From the NCBI GenBank assembly GCA_009695065.1, contig SIBR01000050.1, positions 1 to 24,066 of the forward strand: DNA of 24,066 nt. The letters are read 5' to 3'. The translations under genes were made by a program, and so were the position numbers. The notes beneath the pieces are model-generated. The model searched no databases. It was not told the origin of the DNA and saw nothing but the letters and a program-made list of their open reading frames with translations. Below, piece after piece: positions 8,360-15,949 of the stretch (position 1 is its first letter; each line of letters begins with the position of its first letter). The DNA is from Opitutus sp. Lineage in GTDB: Bacteria; Verrucomicrobiota; Verrucomicrobiae; Opitutales; Opitutaceae.

Positions 8360-11300
8360 TCAGTTCTTGGTAATCGTCTCGTCGAGACTGAGCAGCGCGC
8401 TCGCGACCGCCGTCGCCGCCGCGAGTTCGGCCGGCGGCACGCTGGCATCCGCCGCCGACGCGCCCACCCGGAGCAGGCGCTCCGCGGTCGCGGGATTCGC
8501 GGCATAGTCTGCCCGGAATCGATCCCAGAGGCGCGTGAGCGCCGCCGTCTCCGCCGGCTCCGGCCGCCGGCCCGTCGTCGCCCGGAAAGCCCAGGCCAGC
8601 CGCGCCGCGTCGTCGCCGGGCGCCTCGCGCAGCATTCGCGTGCCGAGCCGCCGTGCGGCCTCGACCAGGCCCGGTTCGTTCCACAGCACGAGCGCCTGCA
8701 GGGGCGTGTTGGTGCGCGACCTCCGCACGGTGCAGAATTCGCGGTCCGGCGCGTCGAAGATCGTCATCGCCGGATGGGGCAGCGTGCGTTTCCAAAACGT
8801 GTAGAGACTTCTCCGATACAAATCAGAATCGCTGCTCTGGCCCCAGCTCGTGCCGGGATAGGCCACTCCCACGACCACGCCCTCGTAGAGCTTGTCGGGC
8901 TGATACGGATACACGCTCGGCCCGCCGAGGCGCGGCACGAGCAGGCCGGAGACGGCGAGCGCCTGGTCGCGGATCAGCTCGGCGGGCAGGCGCACGCGCG
9001 GGCTGCGCGCGAGCAGCCGGTTCTCGGGATCGCGCGCCAGCGCGGCGGGCGCCGTCGCCGAACTCTGCCGGTAAGTCGCGGAGAGCACGATTTTCCGCAC
9101 CAGCGCCTTCACGTCCCAGCCGCCGTCGACGAAATCCCGGGCGAGCCAGTCCAGCAGCTCCGGGTGGCTCGGCCACTCGGCCTGCGAGCCGAAATCCTCG
9201 AGCGTCTTGACCAACCCTGTGCCGAAAAACTGCGCCCAAAAGCGATTCACGACGACGCGGCCCGTCAGCGGGTGGCGCGGGTCGGTGAGCCACCGCGCGA
9301 GTCCGAGCCGGTTGCGCGGCGCGCCCTCCGGCCAAGGCACGCCGATCACGGCGGGCACGCCCGGCTCCACCGCCTCGCCCGGCGAATCGTAGAGCCCGCG
9401 GTTGAGCACGAATGTCCCGCGCGGAGCCGGCATTTCCTCCATTACCATCGTGTTGGGCAGGCTGCGCCGCAGCGCGAGGTGTGCTCCCAGCAACGCCTCG
9501 CGCTCCGCATCCTGCTCCCGGCTGCCGGGTTGTTCCCCGACCCACGCATCCGCCAGCCAGCCGCGCTGGCGCGCGCTCGCCCGGCCCTCGGCGAGGGCCG
9601 CGGCCGCTTCCGGCAGCGCGCGCGCGCGAAACAGGGCGCGCAGCGCCGGCGCGTCGAGTACGCGCGGATAGCTGCGGGCGTCCTCGAACGCGCCGGCCAG
9701 CCGCGCGGACGCCTTGGCATTGTCCGCGCCGACCAGGTAATCGCGCTTCGGGGGCTCGGCCGAAAGCCCGTCGTGGCGCACGACGACCGGTGCCTCTTCG
9801 CCGTCGACAAACATGCGCACGTCCGATGCCTTGCGCCCGCCTGCGTAGGTGACCGCGATATGCCGCCATTCGCCGGGCCGCAGGCCGGCGCCCGCCGTCC
9901 GCACGACCAAGGCATAGGCGGGGAAACGCACGTTCAGCCGGAGCTCCAACTCGCCGTCGACCAGGCGGAGTTCACGGCCGCGCCCGTAGCCGCCCGCGGC
10001 CTGGGAGCCGGAATAGTCGGCCGAGGAAAACAGCGCCGTGTCGCGGGGATTTCCTACCTCGGTCCGCAGCCAGAACGCGACCGTGAGGCCTTCCTTCCCG
10101 CTGAAATCCATGCGCGCCGCCGGCACCGTGCGCATGCGAGCGATCACCTCGGGCGTCGCGACTTCCTCGGGGTCGTCGTCATCGGCTGCGGCCCTGGCCG
10201 GCTTTTCCGGCGGAGTTTTCTCTTCGGAGAGGATCATCACCGCGCCTTTTTGCGCGTCGATGGTAGAGCGCGTGGATTTTGCCAGGACTTCCACCTGCGC
10301 CTGTGTCGCGGCGTCCCATTTCCAGCGGTCGGCGGCTGCGGCGAGTTTGCCATCGAGCGCGGCAAGTTGCCGGTCTTGCGCTGTCAATTCCTCCTGCTGC
10401 GCGGCGGTCGGGGCCGCCATGATCGGCGCGGCGTTCGCCACGCGCCCATCCTCACCCTGCTCCTGCACGTGGTTGAAGAACGCGAACAGGCGGTAGTAGT
10501 CCTGCTGCGAGATCGGGTCGTATTTGTGGTCGTGGCAGCGCGCGCACTCCATCGTCACGCCCAGCCACACGGTGCTGAGCGTCTTCACGCGGTCGGCGAC
10601 ATACTCGACCCGGTATTCCTCGTCGATGATACCGCCCTCGCTGTTGATTACGTGATTGCGGCCGAAGCCGGTCGCGATCCGCTGCTCCACGGTCGGCGAC
10701 GGCAGCAGGTCGCCCGCGAGCTGTTCGACGATGAATCGGTCGTAGGGCAAATTGCGGTTGAAAGCTTGGATCACCCAGTCGCGCCACCGCCACATGCTGC
10801 GCGCGGAATCGTTGTTGAAACCGTGTGTGTCGGCGTAGCGCGCCGCGTCGAGCCACTCCAGCGCCATGCGCTCCCCGAAATGCGGGGAGGCGAGCAGCCG
10901 CTCCACCGCGTCGCCGTAGGCGTTCTCGCCCCGCGCCAACGCCGCCGCCTCGAAGCGGTCGAGCTCCGCGACCGTCGGCGGCAATCCCGTCAGGTCGAGG
11001 CTAGCCCGCCGCAGCCATGCGCCGGGCTCGGCCGGCTCGGCCGGACGCAGTCCGTCCCGCGCGAGCAGCGCGCGGACGAAATGGTCGATCTCGCCGGCCG
11101 GCCCGGCCGGGCCGAACTTCGGCGCCGGTTCCCGCGCCGGAGGTTGGAATGCCCAATGTCCCTCGTAGCCGGCGCCCTCCGTGATCCAGCGCCGCAGCGT
11201 GGCGATCTGCGCTGCGGTCAACGTGCGGTGCGATTCCGGCGGCGGCATGATGTCGGCGGCGGCCTTCGCCTCGATCCGCCGGATCAATTCGCTCTCGTCC

Positions 11301-11524
11301 GGTTTGCCCGGCACGACGGCCGCGATGCCCTCGCGGGCTTGCACCGCGCCCGCGCGCTCGTCGAGCCGCAGTTTGCCTTCGCGCCGCGCTTCGTCCCGCC
11401 CGTGGCAGTGGAAACAGTTCTCGGAAAGGATCGGCCGCACGTCGCGGTTGAACCGCAGCGGTGCGGCGGCGGAGGCGACTGCTAGCGCGATGAAAAGTCC
11501 CGCGACTGTTTGCCCACAAATCAT
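8360..11524 (-). CDS. PSCyt1-DUF1549-LamG-DUF1553 multidomain cytochrome protein
   Basis: A 1054-residue exported protein. The start at 11524 gives [20 protein letters not shown], a Sec signal, 17 nt after the preceding gene; an upstream in-frame start at 11692 would overlap that gene. Domains (numbered from this start): PSCyt1 with heme motif CFHCH at 37-41 and the [10 protein letters not shown] loop; DUF1549/PSCyt2 from about 145 ([22 protein letters not shown]) with a second CxxCH, CARCH, at 327-331; an inserted concanavalin-like LamG domain at about 470-640 ([37 protein letters not shown]); and DUF1553/PSD1 at about 740-1010 ([43 protein letters not shown]). The two hemes suggest electron transfer in the periplasm, and the LamG insert suggests glycan binding. 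The family has no firmly assigned reaction. It sits beside its usual partner, DUF1501. Confidence 0.93.
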   Translation of the reverse strand: MICGQTVAGLFIALAVASAAAPLRFNRDVRPILSENCFHCHGRDEARREGKLRLDERAGAVQAREGIAAVVPGKPDESELIRRIEAKAAADIMPPPESHRTLTAAQIATLRRWITEGAGYEGHWAFQPPAREPAPKFGPAGPAGEIDHFVRALLARDGLRPAEPAEPGAWLRRASLDLTGLPPTVAELDRFEAAALARGENAYGDAVERLLASPHFGERMALEWLDAARYADTHGFNNDSARSMWRWRDWVIQAFNRNLPYDRFIVEQLAGDLLPSPTVEQRIATGFGRNHVINSEGGIIDEEYRVEYVADRVKTLSTVWLGVTMECARCHDHKYDPISQQDYYRLFAFFNHVQEQGEDGRVANAAPIMAAPTAAQQEELTAQDRQLAALDGKLAAAADRWKWDAATQAQVEVLAKSTRSTIDAQKGAVMILSEEKTPPEKPARAAADDDDPEEVATPEVIARMRTVPAARMDFSGKEGLTVAFWLRTEVGNPRDTALFSSADYSGSQAAGGYGRGRELRLVDGELELRLNVRFPAYALVVRTAGAGLRPGEWRHIAVTYAGGRKASDVRMFVDGEEAPVVVRHDGLSAEPPKRDYLVGADNAKASARLAGAFEDARSYPRVLDAPALRALFRARALPEAAAALAEGRASARQRGWLADAWVGEQPGSREQDAEREALLGAHLALRRSLPNTMVMEEMPAPRGTFVLNRGLYDSPGEAVEPGVPAVIGVPWPEGAPRNRLGLARWLTDPRHPLTGRVVVNRFWAQFFGTGLVKTLEDFGSQAEWPSHPELLDWLARDFVDGGWDVKALVRKIVLSATYRQSSATAPAALARDPENRLLARSPRVRLPAELIRDQALAVSGLLVPRLGGPSVYPYQPDKLYEGVVVGVAYPGTSWGQSSDSDLYRRSLYTFWKRTLPHPAMTIFDAPDREFCTVRRSRTNTPLQALVLWNEPGLVEAARRLGTRMLREAPGDDAARLAWAFRATTGRRPEPAETAALTRLWDRFRADYAANPATAERLLRVGASAADASVPPAELAAATAVASALLSLDETITKN

Positions 11525-11541
11525 GTGCCGCGCCGGCTCGC

Positions 11542-12264
11542 CTACTGCGGCAACTCCTCGATGAGAAGGTTCCGATATTCGATCCGCTTGCCGTGATACT
11601 GCAGGCCGATCCGGCCGGAGCGCGGACGTTCTTTCGGCGCGACCTTGGTCTTGTTGCGCGAACCGTCGGGGTTCTCGCCCGCGAGTTTCCACTCGTCAAG
11701 CGACACGTCGTTCACCAGCTCGGCGTTGAGAAAAGCGGCGATGCGCGGCCCGCGTGCGATGATCACCAGCGTGTGCCAACGACCCGCCTCGACCGGATTT
11801 TTCACGCGCGACGCGGCGAGATCGTAGAGCGCGCCGGTCCGCGTGCGGGCGTTTTCCGCGGTGCCCTGGAGGATCTGAATTTCGGTCGACGTGTGCTGCC
11901 ACGCGGCGACGTCGCCCACGCGGATGAAGATGCCGCCGTTGGCCCCCTCGGGCACGCGAAACTCGAGACTGAGCGAAAAATTGCCGTAGCTCTCCTTCGT
12001 CCAGAGGTTGCCCTTGCCGCCCGCCCACGAATCGACGCCGCGCCCCACGAGCACATCGCCTTCCCACGCCCATGCTCCCGCCGGAAACTCGGCGTTGCCG
12101 AGGTCCGGCCGGAGGAGCGGGCGCGGCGCCGGCCAGCGCGGCGCATCCAGGCCGCGCCCGGCGGCCCACACCTCGGCGACGTTGCGAGTGAAGCCCGGCG
12201 GCGGCTCGGGCGACGCCTGCCCGGCGGCGGCGGCGAAAGCGAAAGCAATCAGGGAGCGGTTCAT
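11542..12264 (-). CDS. Exported DUF1080 protein (3-keto-disaccharide hydrolase family)
   Basis: A 240-residue protein with a Sec signal (MNRSLIAFAFAAAAGQASPE). The fold is the concanavalin-like DUF1080 domain: WEGDVLVGRG, LWTKESYGNFSLSLEFRV, NGGIFIRVGD, STEIQILQG, WHTLVIIARG and a final GRIGLQYHGKRIEYRNLLIE. Characterised DUF1080 members act on 3-keto-glycosides, cleaving them by elimination or hydrolysis, which would fit the oxidoreductase encoded just upstream. The opening LFNGKDLTGW signature of the paralogue at 16054 is not conserved here (the region reads LLRPDLGNAEFPAGAWAWEG), so substrate preference probably differs. Tight spacing (19 nt upstream, 17 nt downstream) places it firmly in the operon. 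Confidence 0.88.
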   Translation of the reverse strand: MNRSLIAFAFAAAAGQASPEPPPGFTRNVAEVWAAGRGLDAPRWPAPRPLLRPDLGNAEFPAGAWAWEGDVLVGRGVDSWAGGKGNLWTKESYGNFSLSLEFRVPEGANGGIFIRVGDVAAWQHTSTEIQILQGTAENARTRTGALYDLAASRVKNPVEAGRWHTLVIIARGPRIAAFLNAELVNDVSLDEWKLAGENPDGSRNKTKVAPKERPRSGRIGLQYHGKRIEYRNLLIEELPQ

Positions 12265-12283
12265 GACGGGAGCGATGCGGGTA

Positions 12284-13648
12284 TCAGAAAAGCCGATATG
12301 CGGCGTGGATGTAGCGGTCGGCCTCCGGCGCGCCCGGGCAGGCCATCGCCGCGGGATCCCACCGGATTGCCCGGCCGAGGCGGACCGCGAGGTTGCCCAC
12401 GAGCACGGTTTCCGTGAGATCGGCGGCGTGGTCCACGATGTTCGAGCCCGGCGTCGGGCCGCCGTGGCAGGCGTCGATCCACTCCAGATATGGATCGTTC
12501 TTCGGCGCGCGCGGTATCGTCTTCGGCGGTCGGTCCGCGAAGGCTTTCATGCGCGACTCGGGCAGCAGCCGCACGGTGTGGTTGTAGTCGCCCTCCGAGA
12601 GCAGCGCGCCCTTGTCGCCGCGGTAGAGCGTCGCCGTCTTCGGCATCGGCTGGTCGCCGAACTCCCCGGGCTTCGGCGGCAGCATGCCGCCGTCGTGCCA
12701 CGTGTAGTTGACCGGCGGCAGCGCGCCGCGCGCGGGAAATTCGTAGGTGACGACCTGGGCCTTGGCCGCATTCGCTGCCGTGAGACCCTCGCTCCGCGCC
12801 GAGACTTTCATCGGGCCGCGCAGGTTCAGCGCCCAGAACGGCGCATCCATGAGATGGCAACCGAGGTCGCCCAGTCCGCCCGAGCCGTAGTCCCACCACA
12901 CCCGCCAGTTCCACGGCGCGAGCGCCGGCGAATACTCGCGATACGGCCCGGTGCCGATCCAGCGCGGCCAGTCGAGCGTCGTCGGCGGCTTGGACGCGAC
13001 ATGGTGGAAGGCATCCGCCGGCCACGCGGGCCGGTCGGTCCACGTGAGCACCTCGCGCACCGGGCCGATCACGCCCGCCTCGATCCATTCTTTTACGAGG
13101 CGCGCGCCCTCGTAGGCATGGCCCTGGTTGCCCATCTGCGTGACGACGCCGGCCTTGGCTGCCGCGGCCTTGAGCAGCCGCGCCTCGCCGATCGTGTGCG
13201 TCAGCGGCTTCTGCACGAACACGTGCTTGCCGCGCTCAAGCGCCAGCATCGCCACGGGAAAATGCGAGTGATCGGGCACCGAGATCACGACCGCGTCGAT
13301 ACGGTCGTCCGTCTCCGCGAACATCTGCCGGTAGTCGCGGTAGCGCGCGGCCCCGAGCAGCAGCTGGAACGCGTTGAACCCGGCGCGACCGAAACACGCG
13401 CTGTCGACGTCGCAGATTGCCACGATCTCGGCGCCATGCGCGGCGCAGGCCATCAGGTCGACGTAGCCTTTGTTGCCGATGCCGACCTGCGCGATCCGCA
13501 GCCGGCGCCCGGTGACGATGTTTCGCGCCCGCGCAGGCGCACCGCCGAGCGCATGCGGAGCCACCAGCGCGAGACCGGCGAAGGCCGCGCCGCGACGAAG
13601 GAACTCCCGCCGGCCGGAATCCGTTTCAGCGAGAGAAGGCATGCTCAT
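12284..13648 (-). CDS. Tat-exported Gfo/Idh/MocA family oxidoreductase
   Basis: A 454-residue NAD(P)-dependent dehydrogenase-like protein starting MSMPSLAETDSGRREFLRRG; an ATG two codons later (13642) is an alternative. SGRREFLRRGAAFAGLALVA is a twin-arginine signal, so the folded protein with its nucleotide would be exported. The Rossmann start is LRIAQVGIGNKG, with VAICDVD at strand 2, VVISVPDHSH, and HVFVQKPLTHT, where QKP replaces the usual EKP. GSGGLGDLGCHLMDAPFWAL carries the catalytic-type histidine. In 3-keto-glycoside pathways this family oxidises the C3 hydroxyl or reduces the 3-keto product. It is the first complete gene of the minus-strand operon. Its start lies 22 nt inside the 3' end of the truncated dehydrogenase frame, suggesting translational coupling. 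Confidence 0.9.
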   Translation of the reverse strand: MSMPSLAETDSGRREFLRRGAAFAGLALVAPHALGGAPARARNIVTGRRLRIAQVGIGNKGYVDLMACAAHGAEIVAICDVDSACFGRAGFNAFQLLLGAARYRDYRQMFAETDDRIDAVVISVPDHSHFPVAMLALERGKHVFVQKPLTHTIGEARLLKAAAAKAGVVTQMGNQGHAYEGARLVKEWIEAGVIGPVREVLTWTDRPAWPADAFHHVASKPPTTLDWPRWIGTGPYREYSPALAPWNWRVWWDYGSGGLGDLGCHLMDAPFWALNLRGPMKVSARSEGLTAANAAKAQVVTYEFPARGALPPVNYTWHDGGMLPPKPGEFGDQPMPKTATLYRGDKGALLSEGDYNHTVRLLPESRMKAFADRPPKTIPRAPKNDPYLEWIDACHGGPTPGSNIVDHAADLTETVLVGNLAVRLGRAIRWDPAAMACPGAPEADRYIHAAYRLF

Positions 13649-14033
13649 GCGGTTTTTGGGGGATCGGTTGCGGCGGCGCCCAATGGCGGGCCGTGCGCTC
13701 GCCGTCGCCGTCCCGGTCGTCAAAGATCGCGATCCGGTCGCGCTTTTCTTCGGTGAAATCGGAGCCGTCGCAGGAAAAATTCTCCGCCACCCAGAGCCGC
13801 CCACGGTCGTCGGTGGCGATCGCGATCGGCTGCCGCACGTCGGGCTCGGACGCCGCCAGCGTGAGCTGGAAACCTTCCGGCAAACGCAGCCGCTGCACTG
13901 CGGCCTGCGCTGGCAACGGCTGGCCCGACCCCTGCGTATCGACCGGCCGGTAGAAAGTGTCCGCCGCCGGCAGCGCGGTCGCGCCGATCACCAAGCAGAA
14001 GAGCACGGCACGACAAGAACGAGGGCGCGACAT
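13626..14033 (-). pseudogene. Truncated PVC-type heme-dehydrogenase (N-terminal remnant)
   Basis: From the ATG at 14033 the frame encodes a Sec signal (MSRPRSCRAVLFCLVIGATA...) and the start of the beta-propeller. It has RPVDTQGSGQPLPAQAAVQR, LPEGFQLTLAASEPDVRQPI, DDRGRLWVAENFSCDGSDF and the calcium-type loop DDRDGDG. Both intact paralogues continue here with VF[E/D]SRKVF; this copy instead reads ERTARHW and an unrelated tail to a stop at 13626. Homology ends at about 13698, so roughly nine tenths of the protein, including the heme domain, is missing. The surviving reading frame is open and ends 20 nt beyond the Gfo/Idh start. It may persist as a translated leader, or the short exported product may simply be degraded. 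Confidence 0.9.
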
Positions 14034-14110
14034 GGGTTGCAGGTGGGGTGCGAATCCCGCCGACGCCGGGTCGAACGGGCTGGCCCCACCGGGCCGCGAT
14101 CGTAAATTGA

Positions 14111-14116
14111 AGTCAA
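14111..14116 (-). promoter_or_regulatory. TTGACT box behind the operator (relic dehydrogenase / Gfo-Idh operon promoter)
   Basis: Minus strand TTGACT, 8 nt after the TGATCGATCA palindrome. It has the same order and nearly the same spacing as at the intact dehydrogenase promoter. No convincing -10 element is seen. Confidence 0.45.
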
Positions 14117-14124
14117 GGGGATAG

Positions 14125-14134
14125 TGATCGATCA
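14125..14134. promoter_or_regulatory. Predicted GntR operator, leftward
   Basis: TGATCGATCA, extended to the 12-bp perfect palindrome GTGATCGATCAC (14124-14135). The centre is about 96 bp before the relic dehydrogenase ATG. It would control the Gfo/Idh operon if transcription passes through the relic. Confidence 0.62.
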
Positions 14135-14184
14135 CGCTTCGAGCGATTAACTCGACGCCCAACTCCCCCCTTCTGTGGCTCTGC

Positions 14185-14198
14185 CTCTTGCGCAAGAG
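14185..14198. promoter_or_regulatory. 14-bp perfect palindrome between the two operators
   Basis: CTCTTGCGCAAGAG is a perfect palindrome within 7 bp of the midpoint of the two GATCGATC sites. It could be a binding site for a second dimeric regulator. No copy was noticed in the intact control region at 2922-3232. Confidence 0.4.
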
Positions 14199-14233
14199 CC
14201 CGCGGCCTGCGCGACTCCGGAAATATAACCTCT

Positions 14234-14243
14234 ATGATCGATC
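14234..14243. promoter_or_regulatory. Predicted GntR operator, rightward
   Basis: ATGATCGATC preceded by TCT and followed directly by TTGGTT. The centre is about 90 bp before the relic TIM-barrel ATG. The hexamer TATGAT at its left edge resembles a -10 element, but no -35 lies at the right distance. Confidence 0.6.
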
Positions 14244-14328
14244 TTGGTTTTTCCGACAACCTGCCAAACGACCACCCACCCCCGGGCGCGCCACGCCTGC
14301 TTACCGTCTCTGACCTTGGCGCTTTCCC

Positions 14329-14633
14329 ATGCACCTTGCTCGTCGTCGCTTCGTTCAACACGGCCACTCCGCCTTGGCCGCAACGGCGGCCGGCCGAGCG
14401 CTCGCCGCTGCGCCTTGGGGCGGCAAATCTCGGCCCATCGGTTTCAGCCTCCAGGGGATGAAGTCGCTGCCGGTTAAAGACGCCATCGATCACTACAAGC
14501 GGACCGGCTACGACAATATCGAGCTGTGCCTGATAAAGGATTTCCCACCGAACTCGGAAAATTCACGCCGCCAAAGCAACGCGAGGTGCGCGCCCGGCTC
14601 GGTGCCGGCTGGCGCGCGGCGCGGCCCCGCTGA
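14329..14633 (+). pseudogene. Frameshifted, truncated TIM-barrel isomerase/epimerase relic
   Basis: The ATG at 14329 opens a Tat-like start (MHLARRRFVQHGHSALAATA) and then KSRPIGFSLQGMKSLPV and TGYDNIELCLIKDFP. This is collinear with the intact enzyme at 1992-2921 (KSRPIGFSLYGMKSLPV, IGYDNVELCLMPEFP). At about 14542 one base, probably a T of TTT, is missing. The reading frame then changes, and homology continues one frame over as PTELGKFTPPKQREVRARL against PTELKKFTPPMRREVRDKL. Similarity ends at about 14600, and the shifted frame stops at 14631-14633. Only about the first 90 residues of the family survive, without the catalytic C-terminal half. Confidence 0.9.
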
Positions 14634-14663
14634 GGAGAAATAACACGCGAAGACCGCCGGCAG

Positions 14664-14681
14664 GGGGCGCAGGCATGCCCC
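14664..14681. terminator. Small hairpin between convergent gene ends
   Basis: GGGGC (14664-14668) pairs with GCCCC (14677-14681) around an 8-nt loop, just beyond the GntR stop codon (14691, minus strand) and behind the TIM relic. There is no T-tract, so this is weak evidence. Confidence 0.3.
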
Positions 14682-14690
14682 GAATTCCGA

Positions 14691-15368
14691 TCAGGCCTTC
14701 GCGGGCTCGGCTGGGATTTTCTTGGGATTTCGCGCCTCGTAGTCGTCCGCGTAGTGCAAGTGCGCCCGCATCGTCTCGTCGGCCAGGGCCGGGTCGCGCT
14801 TCAACATCGAATGCACGAGTTGCTGGTGAAAATCCTCCGGATGCGGCAACTGCTGGTTTCTCAGCCAGCGCGTGGTCAGCAACGCCCGCATGCTCGTCCA
14901 CTTGAGCGTCTCTTCCAGCGACGGAAAGCCGGTCGAGCGCGCCAGCTTGAGGTGAAAATCCAGGTGCAGCAGGCTGCCTTGGCTGCCGTCGTGCCCCAGC
15001 TCGTTCATCCAGCGATCGACGGTCCGCGCGTCCTCCATCAGCCCCTTCAGGACCTCGTCGCTCGCTTTCTCCGCGAGGAGGCGAGCCACGTGGCGCTCGA
15101 TCGCTTCGCGGAGCACGAACTCGTCGCGCAGGCTCTGGGCCGTGAGGCTGACCACCCGTGAGCCATACATCTCCTTGGTCTCGACAAGCCCGTCGCTGCT
15201 GAGGCGCGCCAGCGCCTCGTTGACGATCGAGAGGCTCACGCCGTGCTTTTTCCCCAAGTCGCGGCGCACCAGATGCTCGCCGGCTTGATACGTGCCCGTC
15301 GTGATGTTCCGCTTCAATTCGCTGTAAACGCGCGACGACTTGGTTTGGAAGGAAGTTTCGCTCTCCAT
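14691..15368 (-). CDS. GntR family transcriptional regulator with FCD domain
   Basis: A 225-residue cytoplasmic repressor- or activator-type protein. The ATG at 15368 (MESETSFQTKSSRVYSELKR) is preferred; a TTG directly before it is possible. Residues 10-75 are the winged helix (VYSELKRNITTGTYQAGEHL, then VSLSIVNEALARLSSDGLVE). Residues 85-215 are an all-helical FCD ligand domain; Asp137, His139, His181 and His203 fall near the usual metal/ligand positions (HLDFHLKLARSTG, EDFHQQLVHSMLKRD, MRAHL). FCD regulators typically bind sugar acids or other small carboxylates. A variant of the ATGATCGATC motif lies about 11 bp before the start codon, suggesting autoregulation. The same motif at the sugar-gene promoters makes this the best candidate for the local regulator. 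It is the only regulator gene in the window. Confidence 0.92.
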   Translation of the reverse strand: MESETSFQTKSSRVYSELKRNITTGTYQAGEHLVRRDLGKKHGVSLSIVNEALARLSSDGLVETKEMYGSRVVSLTAQSLRDEFVLREAIERHVARLLAEKASDEVLKGLMEDARTVDRWMNELGHDGSQGSLLHLDFHLKLARSTGFPSLEETLKWTSMRALLTTRWLRNQQLPHPEDFHQQLVHSMLKRDPALADETMRAHLHYADDYEARNPKKIPAEPAKA

Positions 15369-15373
15369 CAACT

Positions 15374-15383
15374 ATGATCGGTC
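15374..15383. promoter_or_regulatory. Predicted autoregulatory operator of the GntR gene
   Basis: ATGATCGGTC, one base from the consensus, centred about 11 bp before the GntR ATG. It occupies the place of a Shine-Dalgarno sequence, and none is visible. A very short or absent leader is therefore likely, with the site overlapping the core promoter. Confidence 0.5.
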
Positions 15384-15472
15384 CGCGAATTCCGCCGGCA
15401 AGTCAACGCTCCCGCGCCGGAAGTTCGCGCCGGAAGTTCAACGGCGCTCGGCCGGTAATTCTGAGCCGCGGC

Positions 15473-15625
15473 TACGTCATGAGCCGCGGCGACATCGATG
15501 CGCTCTGCGAGCAAATCTGGGCCGAAGCGAGTCGCCACGGGCTCGGGCAGGCGGCCCAGGTGGTCGCCGACGGTACCGAAGGATTTGTGCGATCAGCTCC
15601 TTGGTCAGCGGACCCCCAATCGTAG
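15473..15625 (+). pseudogene. Possible transposase relic (ISKra4-like)
   Basis: The open frame reads YVMSRGDIDALCEQIWAEAS then RHGLGQAAQVVADGTEGF. This resembles the segment before the catalytic Asp-Gly-Ala of ISKra4-type transposases, where an AEA.RRG......VVV.DGA pattern is common. The frame ends at 15625 with no further similarity, no flanking inverted repeats were found, and the rest of a transposase is absent. The recognition is from memory of the family pattern and is tentative. It directly abuts the DUF1501 relic on the other strand, so it could mark the insertion that broke that gene. Confidence 0.3.
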
Positions 15626-15838
15626 ACCCGCTTTCACTCCGCTGCCAGCGCGCCAAATGGTCATCGCGTTGGGATTGTGGTCGCGACCAAAAGCGGTCCC
15701 GCCGACGATACCATTGTCAGGAGAGCGGCCGAATTCGCCGCTGCACACTACGAAGGTCCTCGAAGCGTGGAAGGTAATTGCGGGAACCGAGTCGCCGGCG
15801 GGGCCACTCGCGGGTAGCAAGGTTACTTCCGGCAGCAA
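15605..15838 (-). pseudogene. DUF1501 fragment
   Basis: The minus-strand frame contains RTFVVCSGEFGRSPDNG, FGRDHNPNAMTIWRAGSGVK and AGLRLG. This matches the C-terminal hallmark of the intact DUF1501 protein at 6765-8216 (TLVIWGGEFGRTP, YGRDHHGRAFSLWLAGAGMK, AGFAYG). The frame then hits a stop at 15605. Neither the N-terminal two thirds nor the closing LTDV motif is present. Reading one frame over after the G-run near 15615 gives a poor continuation, so a frameshift is possible. Homologous sequence spans about 15610-15765. Confidence 0.85.
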
Positions 15839-15886
15839 GCCGATCGGGAAAAACCTTCCGTAACGCTCCTTCTAACACAAACACTG

Positions 15887-15895
15887 TGATCTATC
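15887..15895. promoter_or_regulatory. Weak operator-like site
   Basis: TGATCTATC, one mismatch to TGATCGATC, 47 bp upstream of the better copy. It may be a secondary site or chance. Confidence 0.3.
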
Positions 15896-15932
15896 GGATT
15901 TTTCGGATTACACCTCTAACAATGCGTTTTCT

Positions 15933-15943
15933 ATGATCAATCA
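15933..15943. promoter_or_regulatory. Predicted GntR operator of the DUF1080 operon
   Basis: ATGATCAATCA preceded by TTCT and followed after 6 bp by TTGACA. The centre is about 115 bp before the DUF1080 ATG at 16054. The right half-site is one base off the palindrome. Confidence 0.58.
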
Positions 15944-15949
15944 AACTAT

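Larger units (their letters stand above)
14034..14328. promoter_or_regulatory. Divergent control region between two relic genes
   Basis: A 295-bp region separating the relic dehydrogenase ATG (14033, minus) from the relic TIM-barrel ATG (14329, plus). It holds two GATCGATC palindromes with centres 110 bp apart and, roughly midway, a 14-bp perfect palindrome. The elements look intact although both flanking genes are broken. The leftward half is the only upstream promoter region visible for the Gfo/Idh operon. Confidence 0.65.

Noticed and set aside
8231..11485. Very long plus-strand open frame (over 1000 codons)
   Set aside because: It is antisense to the PSCyt1/DUF1549/DUF1553 gene. Its length is due to GC-rich codon use, and no motif supports it.
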